DNA from: Desulfonatronovibrio sp.
Lineage (GTDB): Bacteria; Desulfobacterota; Desulfovibrionia; Desulfovibrionales; Desulfonatronovibrionaceae
Assembly: GCA_007121655.1 (NCBI GenBank)
Contig: SKKD01000120.1
Span: 1 to 45,115 of the forward strand
Length of the DNA stretch: 45,115 bases
Direction of reading: 5' to 3'
Shown here: piece after piece, positions 37,410 to 45,115 of the stretch
Numbering within the stretch: position 1 is the first letter of the stretch
Layout: every line of letters starts with the position of its first letter
The notes under the pieces: generated by a model
The model's input: the letters and a program-made list of their open reading frames with translations, nothing else
What the model was told of the DNA's origin: nothing
Database searches by the model: none
Made by a program: the position numbers and the translations under genes

Positions 37410-38477
37410 CTATCTTACAATCCTTAACACATCATTGATGATCGCAAAGGCCATAAGCGCCAGAATAAAAAGGATGCCGATCCTTGTGGCAATTTGTTTC
37501 ATGCGGTCATTGAGCGGTTTACCGGTAATCATTTCAACAGTATAAAAAACTATATGACCTCCATCCAAGACTGGTATGGGCAGAAGATTGATCAGGCCCA
37601 AATTTATACTGATAAGGGCTGTCAGGGCAAGGAGATTGACCAGTCCCTCCTGGGTCTGCTCGCTTACCAGCTGAGCAATCATTATGGGGCCGCCGATGTT
37701 GTCCAGGGGGATTATACGTTCAATGAGTTTGATGATTCCCTGGACAGTGAGCTTCATGAGCATCCAGGTCTGGGCAGCTCCCTCTCTTGCAGCATCAAAA
37801 AAGCTGAGTTCGATAGTTACTGTCTCGCCTGAAGCGATGACCCCCACCTGCGGAGTAATTATTTCCTCTCCAAATATATTCTCACGGGGGACCATTTCCG
37901 GAGTCACAGTAAGACCCAGGACATCTGAATTCCTGCGGACCTGGATATCAAGCGGCTCTCCCCGGCTTTCCTGGATAAAAAGAACCATGTCGTCCCAGTA
38001 GGTAATTTCACGACCGTCAACGGCAATCACCTTGTCACCAGGCTGGAGCCCGGCTTCATAGGCGGGACTGCCCTCTGTCACCTCTCCGATTTCAGCAATA
38101 AGCTCTAATTGTCCATGGGCCCAGAAAAGACCCCAATATATAAACAAGGCCAGCATGAAATTAAATACAGGTCCGGCAGCCACTACCAGTATTCTCTGCC
38201 AAGGAGGCCTTCCGGAAAATTTTTCTTCCTGGGTAAATTGGTCCGGTATTTCTGACTCATCGGATTCGCCCACCAGGCTTACATAACCACCAAGAGGAAC
38301 AGCGGAGAGGCGGTATTCGGTCTTGCCGGATACAAAACCAAAAAGTTTGGGGCCAAATCCCAGAGAAAAGGTAGATACGCCGATTCCGAATATTCTGGCC
38401 ACAAGAAAATGTCCCAGTTCATGAAAGAAAATCAGCACACCCAGCACAAGTACTATTGCTAAAGCGCTCTCAAACAT
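37410..38477 (-). CDS. rseP: RIP metalloprotease RseP (site-2 protease)
   Basis: HELGHFLVARIFGIGVSTFSLGFGPKL; PDZ domain; NLLPIPVLDGGHIVFYTVE. Confidence 0.96.
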   Translation of the reverse strand: MFESALAIVLVLGVLIFFHELGHFLVARIFGIGVSTFSLGFGPKLFGFVSGKTEYRLSAVPLGGYVSLVGESDESEIPDQFTQEEKFSGRPPWQRILVVAAGPVFNFMLALFIYWGLFWAHGQLELIAEIGEVTEGSPAYEAGLQPGDKVIAVDGREITYWDDMVLFIQESRGEPLDIQVRRNSDVLGLTVTPEMVPRENIFGEEIITPQVGVIASGETVTIELSFFDAAREGAAQTWMLMKLTVQGIIKLIERIIPLDNIGGPIMIAQLVSEQTQEGLVNLLALTALISINLGLINLLPIPVLDGGHIVFYTVEMITGKPLNDRMKQIATRIGILFILALMAFAIINDVLRIVR

Positions 38478-38480
38478 ATT

Positions 38481-39683
38481 TTATGTCCTTATCCAGTTCT
38501 GGACTTTATTTCTGGTTATTGAATCAAGCTTTAAAATATCTTCCAGGCAGTTCATTTCGAAAAACTGATGTTCATCCAATGCTTTAGCGTTTAAAGCAGA
38601 TATATCCATAAAACCGATCCTGCCGGCTAAAAATTTTTCCACGCATATTTCGTTGGCAGCATTAAGCACCACGGGGTGACTTGGTCCCCTATCCAGGGCT
38701 GTCAGGGCCAGTTCCAGGCAGGGAAAAGCCTGCATGTCCGGATCGTAAAAACTCAGATTTTCAACAGACGCCAGATTCAGAGGGGCCAAATTTACTGTAA
38801 GCCGTTCTGGATAACCAAGACAATGGGCAATGGGAATCTGCATATCCGGTATGCCCATGTGGGCCAGAAGTGAGCCGTCGGAGAAATTTACCAGGGAATG
38901 TACTATGCTCTGGGGATGAACCAGGACCTTTATTTTTTCTGTGGAAAGACCAAAAAGATGATGCGCTTCTATTATTTCCAGTCCTTTATTCATCATGGTA
39001 GCTGAATCTATACTTATTTTGGCTCCCATGGACCAGTTTGGATGTGCCAGGGCCTGGTCCGGTGTAACGTTCTGCATGAAGACCGTATCTTTTTCTCTGA
39101 AAGGGCCGCCTGAAGCGGTTATTATTATGGACTCTACCTCCAGGAAATTATGACCCTGAAGAGCCTGAAACACAGCATTATGTTCCGAGTCAACGGGCAG
39201 AATTACACTTCCTGTTTCTTTGCATGCTTTCCTGATTAAATGTCCTCCCAGGACCAGCGACTCTTTGTTGGCCAGAAGAATAACCTTGCCCGACCAGGCT
39301 GCGGCCAGGGTGGGAGCCAACCCGGCTGCACCGACCATAGCTGAAAGGACCATGCCTGCTTCTTCCATTTCCGCCATCTGAATATAGCCCTGCACACCGG
39401 ATAGGATTTTCGGATTGTAATCCTCATCAAGGAGGGATTTGAGCTGTTTTGCCAGATAAGAATCAAGTATGCCCAGTACAGGAGGTCTGAACTCGTTGGC
39501 CTGAGCAGCCAGAAGCTTCACGTTTCTTGCCCCGGACAGGCCCATGATCCCGAACCGATCCGGATTTTTACGGATTACCTCCAGGGCGCTGGTCCCTATG
39601 GAACCGGTAGAGCCAAGTATTACCAGAGAACGAACCCGGGAATGAGTTTGAGGAATGTCTAGAGAGGAAATATAGGATATCAA
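38481..39683 (-). CDS. dxr: 1-deoxy-D-xylulose 5-phosphate reductoisomerase
   Basis: LVILGSTGSIGTSALEVIRKNPD; LANKESLVLGG; PVDSEHNAVFQAL; ASGGPFR; MNKGLEIIEAHHLF. Confidence 0.97.
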   Translation of the reverse strand: MISYISSLDIPQTHSRVRSLVILGSTGSIGTSALEVIRKNPDRFGIMGLSGARNVKLLAAQANEFRPPVLGILDSYLAKQLKSLLDEDYNPKILSGVQGYIQMAEMEEAGMVLSAMVGAAGLAPTLAAAWSGKVILLANKESLVLGGHLIRKACKETGSVILPVDSEHNAVFQALQGHNFLEVESIIITASGGPFREKDTVFMQNVTPDQALAHPNWSMGAKISIDSATMMNKGLEIIEAHHLFGLSTEKIKVLVHPQSIVHSLVNFSDGSLLAHMGIPDMQIPIAHCLGYPERLTVNLAPLNLASVENLSFYDPDMQAFPCLELALTALDRGPSHPVVLNAANEICVEKFLAGRIGFMDISALNAKALDEHQFFEMNCLEDILKLDSITRNKVQNWIRT

Positions 39684-39849
39684 GTCGTTTGCCTGTTGAA
39701 TTTTCAGCGTAATTATTAAATTTTTTTAAGAATTAGGAAGTGTAATAGACATTAATGTTCTTGAAAAAAGCAAAATTATTCCCTTATTGAGGCATATAAG
39801 TACTGGGCAAAATCAGCCCCATCAGTTTATTTAGCAAATTGATTGTTTT

Positions 39850-39879
39850 AATATTCATTTTTGGAAAAAAATGAATATT
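39850..39879. other. AT-rich near-perfect hairpin at the cdsA 3' end
   Basis: AATATTCATTTTT-GGAA-AAAAATGAATATT, 13-bp arms overlapping the cdsA stop codon. Confidence 0.6.
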
Positions 39880-40681
39880 AGAATATTTTAAATATTGAGT
39901 TATATAATACATAAACCGGCAAGAGCAACAACAGGCTGTCGATTCTGTCCAGAATGCCTCCATGACCTGGGAGTATATGACCGGAATCCTTAACGTTGTT
40001 CCATCTTTTTAATGATGATTGGAAAAAGTCTCCCAGTTGGGCCGCAACATTCAGAAATAACCCAAGAATAAGGTAATGCAGCCAGGAAGCATGCCCAAAA
40101 GTCCAGCCTATTGCAAAAGTGACAATGAGGCATAATACAAGGCCGCCGACACTGCCGGCCCAGGTCTTTTTCGGACTGACCACCGGCCAAATCTTTTTCC
40201 CCCCCCACCACGCGCCTGTGTAATAGGCTCCGATATCGGAAGCAAAGGTTGCAGCCAAAACCAGAATGATTTCAATTTCTGACAGATTGAAAAGCAGGCT
40301 CAAAACCAGAGGCAGGTATGAAAGTCCTCCGATGAGTATTAGATAATCCCTGAATTCTGCCTGACCTTTTTTTTGGCTGTATTCCGCCAGAAACAGGAGC
40401 CACGTGATCCAAAAGAAAAGCACCAGAAAAAGTACAGGATTATCGGTCCAGCCAAGACCTGAATCAAGGAGAAAGAGAGATCCTCCAAGACTTCCGGTCA
40501 ATCTGAGGAAAAACCTTCCTTTCCCGGTCCAGAAAAGATTGTAGAATTCCCATAATCCCAGAAAGCCCAGCAGGGAAATGATAACCGTCTGGACCAGATC
40601 ACCCATGTAAATTACTCCTGCCAGCAGGGGCAAAAGGATGATTGCGGTTAGAATTCTTTTGTGATGAGAAGTAAGATTCAT
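39878..40681 (-). CDS. cdsA: Phosphatidate cytidylyltransferase
   Basis: SDIGAYYTGAWWGGKKIWPVVSPKKTWAGSVGG; SLKRWNNVKDSGHILPGHGGILDRIDSLL. Confidence 0.96.
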   Translation of the reverse strand: MNLTSHHKRILTAIILLPLLAGVIYMGDLVQTVIISLLGFLGLWEFYNLFWTGKGRFFLRLTGSLGGSLFLLDSGLGWTDNPVLFLVLFFWITWLLFLAEYSQKKGQAEFRDYLILIGGLSYLPLVLSLLFNLSEIEIILVLAATFASDIGAYYTGAWWGGKKIWPVVSPKKTWAGSVGGLVLCLIVTFAIGWTFGHASWLHYLILGLFLNVAAQLGDFFQSSLKRWNNVKDSGHILPGHGGILDRIDSLLLLLPVYVLYNSIFKIF

Positions 40682-41379
40682 AGTGGATCAACTCCACCCA
40701 GCCTTCTTTGCCTTGATGCGTAATCTTCCAGGGCCAGGTGCAGTTCTCCGGTTGTAAAATCCGGCCATAGGGTTTTGGTAAAATAGAATTCAGAATAGGC
40801 TGACTGGTACAACAGATAGTTGCTGATTCTGAGTTCTCCACTGGTGCGGATGATCAGGTCTGGATCAGGCTGATCCGCAGTGTAAAGGTAATCGCTGAAT
40901 TTTTTTTCATCTATCTGGTCTGCTGACAGACCCTGCTCAAGAATAAGCCTGCAGGCCCTGACAATTTCAAAACGCCCCGAATAGTTAAGGGCGAGATTCA
41001 GGGTCATGCTTTTATTGGATTTGGTTTTAGAGCAGACGTGTTCAATAACTTTTCTGGCAGTGAGGGGAAGATCATTGATATCTCCCAGGATATTCAAGCG
41101 GATATCATGTTTGACAAGAGTTTGCAGTTCCCCTTTTAAAAATCTGGTCAACAAACCAAAAAGAAAGGAAACTTCTTCTTTCGGCCTTGCCCAGTTTTCC
41201 CGTGAAAAGGCATAAAGCGTCAGGTATTGAATGTTCAGCCGTCTTGACTCTTCAACTATAGCCTTGGCGGTTTTAGTCCCCTGGTTGTGCCCTTCGCTCC
41301 TGGGAAGGTTCTTCCCGTGGGCCCAACGTCCGTTGCCGTCCATGATAATGGCCAGATGGCCAGGCAGTTGTTCCAGCAG
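40678..41379 (-). CDS. uppS: Isoprenyl transferase (undecaprenyl diphosphate synthase); probable CTG start
   Basis: HLAIIMDGNGRWAHGKNLPRSEGH; SGELRISNYLLYQSAYSEFYFTKTLWPDF. First canonical start is at 41343, inside the conserved motif. Confidence 0.95.
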   Translation of the reverse strand: MLEQLPGHLAIIMDGNGRWAHGKNLPRSEGHNQGTKTAKAIVEESRRLNIQYLTLYAFSRENWARPKEEVSFLFGLLTRFLKGELQTLVKHDIRLNILGDINDLPLTARKVIEHVCSKTKSNKSMTLNLALNYSGRFEIVRACRLILEQGLSADQIDEKKFSDYLYTADQPDPDLIIRTSGELRISNYLLYQSAYSEFYFTKTLWPDFTTGELHLALEDYASRQRRLGGVDPL

Positions 41380-41381
41380 AA

Positions 41382-41936
41382 CTAAATCTCCATTATTTCT
41401 TTTTCTTTCAATTCTAACACATGATCAGCTTTTTCAACATAAGAGTCGGTGACTTTTTGAACCTCGTCCTGACCTTTGTGCATTTCGTCTTCACTCAGGT
41501 CTTTGTTGTTCTTCATTTTTTTAATGGCATCATTGGCGTCCCGTCTGATATTTCTTATGGCGATCTTGGCGTCTTCGGCATATTTTTTAGCCAGCTTTAC
41601 AAGATCTTTTCGTCTTTCTTCAGTCAGGGGAGGGATATTAATCCGGATAACCTTGCCGTCGTTTACCGGGTTCAAACCCAGGTCAGATTTCATAATGGCC
41701 TTTTCAACCGAGGAAAAAGCGTTACGATCCCACGGCTGGATGGAAATGGTCCTGCTATCCGGTATTGAAACTGAAGCAATTTGATTTAGGGGTGTCAGGG
41801 TGCCGTAGTAATCAACCAAAACATCTTCGACCAGCCCGGTTGAGGCTCTTCCGGTCCTGAGTCTGGAAAATTCCTTTTCCAGGCTTAGTATGGCCTTGTC
41901 CATTTTTTTTTCACAGTCCTTGAGTACTGATTGCAT
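41382..41936 (-). CDS. frr: Ribosome recycling factor
   Basis: [53 protein letters not shown]. Confidence 0.97.
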   Translation of the reverse strand: MQSVLKDCEKKMDKAILSLEKEFSRLRTGRASTGLVEDVLVDYYGTLTPLNQIASVSIPDSRTISIQPWDRNAFSSVEKAIMKSDLGLNPVNDGKVIRINIPPLTEERRKDLVKLAKKYAEDAKIAIRNIRRDANDAIKKMKNNKDLSEDEMHKGQDEVQKVTDSYVEKADHVLELKEKEIMEI

Positions 41937-41937
41937 G

Positions 41938-42657
41938 TTATCCTCCTTGAACTAAAGTGCCGATTTCCTCGCCTTTCAGCACCCGGCTGATGCTGTTTTT
42001 CTGAAAAAGGTTAAAAACATTAATGGGCATGTCATTATCCATGCACAGGGAAATAGCAGCGGAGTCCATTACTTTCAACTGTTTTTTCAAGACATCGAGA
42101 TAAGTGAGCCTGTTGAAGAACCTGGCATCAGGATTTGAAACAGGGTCTTTATCAAAAACCCCATCAACCTTAGTCGCTTTGAGAATTGCATCGGCCTTGA
42201 GCTCCATGGCTCTTAGGGCTGCAGCGGTGTCAGTGGTAAAAAAAGGATTGCCGGTCCCGGCTGCGCAGATGACAATTCTCTTTTTTTCCAGATGTCTGAT
42301 AGCACGCCGCCTGATGTATGGTTCGGCAACCTCGTGCATGGAAATAGCGGTCACAACCCTGGTGTCTGCACCAAGTTTCTCAAGAACATCCTGGATAGCC
42401 AGCGCATTCATGACGGTTGCCAGCATCCCCATATAGTCGGCGGACGCCCGGTCCATGCCTTTGGATGATACAGTAACTCCGCGAAAAATATTCCCCCCGC
42501 CAATGACCATTCCTATTTCAGCTCCCAGGTTGAGAGACTTGATGATTTCTTTTGAAATGGAAGAAATGGTTTCCGGATCAATACCAAAGCCCTGACCTCC
42601 GGCAAGTGCTTCGCCACTAAGCTTTAGCAGAATTCTGTTATATTTTAATTTTGTCAT
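41938..42657 (-). CDS. pyrH: UMP kinase
   Basis: [67 protein letters not shown]. Confidence 0.97.
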   Translation of the reverse strand: MTKLKYNRILLKLSGEALAGGQGFGIDPETISSISKEIIKSLNLGAEIGMVIGGGNIFRGVTVSSKGMDRASADYMGMLATVMNALAIQDVLEKLGADTRVVTAISMHEVAEPYIRRRAIRHLEKKRIVICAAGTGNPFFTTDTAAALRAMELKADAILKATKVDGVFDKDPVSNPDARFFNRLTYLDVLKKQLKVMDSAAISLCMDNDMPINVFNLFQKNSISRVLKGEEIGTLVQGG

Positions 42658-42698
42658 TGTTTATGCCTGAAGTTTTTATATTTATTGAGGAGCTGATC

Positions 42699-42728
42699 AA
42701 AAAAAAGGGCCGATTAAGGCCCTTTTTT
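42699..42728. terminator. Intrinsic terminator between tsf and pyrH
   Basis: AAAAAAAAGGGCCGATTAAGGCCCTTTTTT: GGGCC/GGCCC-type stem flanked by A- and T-tracts. Confidence 0.85.
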
Positions 42729-42729
42729 G

Positions 42730-43329
42730 TTATTCGTTGTCTTCACCCAAAGCCATACGGGTAAAACGTCCGATTTGAATGTTTTCACCAAGGACGGCAA
42801 CGGCCTCGTTCATCAGGTCGGTAATGGATTTGGAGTCATCCTTGATAAATGGCTGTTCCAGAAGACAGACTTCCTTGTAATATTTCTTTATCCGGCCCTC
42901 AACGATTTTTTCCGCAATGTTGTCCGGCTTGCCTTCTTCTTTTGCCTGATGCAGGAATATCTGCTTTTCCTTTTCCAGAAGGTCCTGGGAGAGCTGATCC
43001 GGGGAAACGCATACCGGAGAGGAGGCGGCTATCTGCATGGCCAGATCCTTGGCCAGTTCCTGAAACTTGTCGCTCTTGGCCACAAAGTCGGTTTCACATT
43101 TTAACTCGACAAGAACTCCTATCTTCCCATTGGAATGAATATATGAGCCGATCCAGCCTTCGGAAGTAGCTCTTCCGGCCCTCTTCTGAGCCTTGGCCAG
43201 GCCTTTTTCCCTGAGCCAGACCATTGCCTTTTCCTCATCGCCGCTTGTGGCTTCGAGGGCCTTTTTACAATCCATCATGCCCGCGCCTGTTTTGTCGCGC
43301 AGGCTTTTAACCATTTGTGCGTTAATCAT
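42730..43329 (-). CDS. tsf: Translation elongation factor Ts
   Basis: AQMVKSLRDKTGAGMMDCKKALEATSGDEEKAMVWLREKGLAKAQKRAGR. Confidence 0.97.
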   Translation of the reverse strand: MINAQMVKSLRDKTGAGMMDCKKALEATSGDEEKAMVWLREKGLAKAQKRAGRATSEGWIGSYIHSNGKIGVLVELKCETDFVAKSDKFQELAKDLAMQIAASSPVCVSPDQLSQDLLEKEKQIFLHQAKEEGKPDNIAEKIVEGRIKKYYKEVCLLEQPFIKDDSKSITDLMNEAVAVLGENIQIGRFTRMALGEDNE

Positions 43330-43331
43330 TA

Positions 43332-44123
43332 TTATTCTCCCTCCCGAGCTTCTACTTGCTGCTCGATATTTTTTTTGACTTGCTCCGGAGCAGGCGTCTG
43401 GACTTCCTCAGCGGCTTCATCCTGAGCGTCGCGTTCTCCTGACTTTGCCTCGCCTTCCAGACAGGCGTCAGCTATGCTTCCTGAAAATAATTTAATGGCT
43501 CTTATTGCGTCGTCATTGCCGGGTATCACAAAATCAATCATGTCAGGATCACAATTTGTATCAACCACAGCTACTATTGGAATGCCCAGTTTACGGCATT
43601 CCTTAACCGCAATGTCTTCCTTTTTTGGATCAATAATAAAGGCAGCCCCTGGAATCCCTTCCATGTCTTTGATGCCACCCAGATCAGCATTGAGTTTTTT
43701 CACCTCACGCTGCATCATTACGATTTCTTTTTTTAGAAACCGGTTGACCGTTCCATCTTCAAACATCTTTTCAAGATTTTTCAGTCTTTCAATACTGCCC
43801 TTGATGGTCTGAAAATTGGTCAGGGTGCCACCCAGCCACCGGTTGGTAACATGGTACATGCCGACCCTTTCGGCTTCCGTCCTTACTACCTCCCTGGCCT
43901 GACGTTTGGTGCCGACAAAAAGGATGTTTTTGCCTGAAGCTACAACATCTACGATAAAATCGTGGGCCTTCTGGTACAGCTTGACGGTCTGCTGCAGATC
44001 AATGATATGAATTCCCTTTCTGGAACCGAAAATATAGGGCTTCATTTTGGGGTTCCAGCGTCTGGTCTGATGTCCGAAATGGACACCGGTTTCAAGCATT
44101 TGCTTCATGCTTACGTATCCCAT
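43332..44123 (-). CDS. rpsB: 30S ribosomal protein S2 (acidic C-terminal tail)
   Basis: [56 protein letters not shown]. Confidence 0.98.
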   Translation of the reverse strand: MGYVSMKQMLETGVHFGHQTRRWNPKMKPYIFGSRKGIHIIDLQQTVKLYQKAHDFIVDVVASGKNILFVGTKRQAREVVRTEAERVGMYHVTNRWLGGTLTNFQTIKGSIERLKNLEKMFEDGTVNRFLKKEIVMMQREVKKLNADLGGIKDMEGIPGAAFIIDPKKEDIAVKECRKLGIPIVAVVDTNCDPDMIDFVIPGNDDAIRAIKLFSGSIADACLEGEAKSGERDAQDEAAEEVQTPAPEQVKKNIEQQVEAREGE

Positions 44124-44370
44124 AAATCCTCCTTGGGTTTATCCTCCGCCTGGTAGACACCTCGAATATTCAGAACATACTGATATAGAGGCACCCAATG
44201 GGTATCAGGCGTGCGTTTTCAGAACAGATTTTCTTAAGCCAAAAAAAATATTCTGGCAAGCTGTAAAACTGATAAAAAATTTTATATCAAAAGTTTTCAG
44301 ATGAATTGGCTTGCCAACCGGCAATCAATGATATACTAATTTTCGTCTTTAATTTTTTTGGAGGTATGTT

Positions 44371-44589
44371 ATGAAAAAAGATATCCATCCCAAGCTAAAT
44401 GACACAAAAGTAAGTTGTTCTTGTGGATATGAGTTTGAATCCAAGTCCAGTGTAGGTGAAGAAATTCACGTTGAAATCTGTTCCCAATGTCATCCCTTTT
44501 ACACCGGCCAGCAGAAGTTTATCGACACAGCCGGACGGATAGACAGGTTTAAGAGGAAGTATGCCCAATCCGGGCCTCAAAACAGCTAA
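44371..44589 (+). CDS. rpmE: 50S ribosomal protein L31
   Basis: [70 protein letters not shown] upstream. Confidence 0.98.
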   Translation: MKKDIHPKLNDTKVSCSCGYEFESKSSVGEEIHVEICSQCHPFYTGQQKFIDTAGRIDRFKRKYAQSGPQNS

Positions 44590-44600
44590 TGTGTAACAGG

Positions 44601-44715
44601 TGTTGAAAAGTCTTCGCTGCTGTTTGCGAGAAAAAGGCCGCGCACTTAATAAGGGATCAAGTTTTAATCCTTTTTGGAGCCTTGCTGCCGGGTCTTTTGA
44701 ACAGCCTTTTCAACA
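44601..44715. repeat. 10-bp perfect inverted repeat bounding the rpmE-prfA intergenic region
   Basis: TGTTGAAAAG (44601-44610) and CTTTTCAACA (44706-44715). Confidence 0.6.
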
Positions 44716-44779
44716 GGGATTTTATTAACACATTATATAAACAGTTTTCTTACGAACTGGATTATGATCCGGTGACTAT

Positions 44780-45115
44780 ATGTACTCTAAATTAGACGCT
44801 CTTGAGCAGGAATATTTGCAGATTGAGAGCGATCTCAGTGATCCTGAAGTTTATGACGACCAGGAAAAATACAGGCGCCTGTCCAAGTCTCATGCCGATC
44901 TTGCTCCAATTGTGAGTACTTTTCGGGAATATAGGGCTGTATTCTCAGAAATCGACGAGAACAGCGAGCTTCTCAGGGATACCGATCCGGAAATCCGTCA
45001 ACTTGCCGAAGCTGAGATTGACAGACTCAGGGCCGCCATGACCAGGCTGGAGGAAAAGCTTAAAATTTTGCTTCTTCCTAAAGATCCCATGGATGAAAAA
45101 AATATTATTCTTGAG
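44780..45115 (+). CDS. prfA: Peptide chain release factor 1, N-terminal part (3' truncated by window edge)
   Basis: Open frame to window end: MYSKLDALEQEYLQIESDLSDPEVYDDQEKYRRLSKSHADLAPIVSTFREYRA...LLLPKDPMDEKNIILE; absent from the ORF track because no stop occurs. Confidence 0.92.
   Translation, partial: MYSKLDALEQEYLQIESDLSDPEVYDDQEKYRRLSKSHADLAPIVSTFREYRAVFSEIDENSELLRDTDPEIRQLAEAEIDRLRAAMTRLEEKLKILLLPKDPMDEKNIILE

Noticed and set aside
1-45115. CRISPR arrays, tRNA/rRNA genes, prophage, toxin-antitoxin or defence systems
   Set aside because: No regularly spaced repeats, tRNA-like cloverleaf stretches, phage structural genes, integrases or recognisable defence/TA proteins were seen; the window is dominated by housekeeping genes.

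Overview
This 45.1-kb window reads as gene-dense core chromosome from a Deltaproteobacteria/Desulfobacterota-type bacterium, probably related to the Desulfovibrionales sulfate reducers (inferred from gene content such as the ahb heme cluster, not from a marker-gene search). I found about 44 protein-coding genes. Recognisable blocks are: thrC (5'-truncated), HIT, IHF/HU and RlpA; pdxJ-acpS-nnr-CBS-tsaE-lysC-cimA; rarA; an M1 peptidase, radA and hpt; a short MetH plus a GNAT; rpoH plus an HD protein; a TPR lipoprotein plus a LolB-like lipoprotein; rpiB and tkt; an alternative (siroheme-dependent) heme pathway cluster ahbC-hemB-ahbD-ahbA/B; tsaB; the conserved rpsB-tsf / pyrH-frr-uppS-cdsA-dxr-rseP block; and rpmE-prfA (prfA 3'-truncated). 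I see no rRNA or tRNA genes, CRISPR array, prophage, transposase or defence island. I found no convincing new multi-gene system. The best second-look items are: (i) a 183-bp MITE-like element with 30-bp terminal inverted repeats (28/30 matching) inside the heme cluster, plus a probable relict of the same family upstream of rseP; (ii) uppS, whose conserved N-terminus lies upstream of its first canonical start and probably initiates at CTG; (iii) a TPR-lipoprotein / LolB-like lipoprotein / coiled-coil trio; (iv) a heme cluster encoding only one siroheme decarboxylase subunit; (v) a REP-like inverted repeat. All calls come from reading the sequence. No database search was run.
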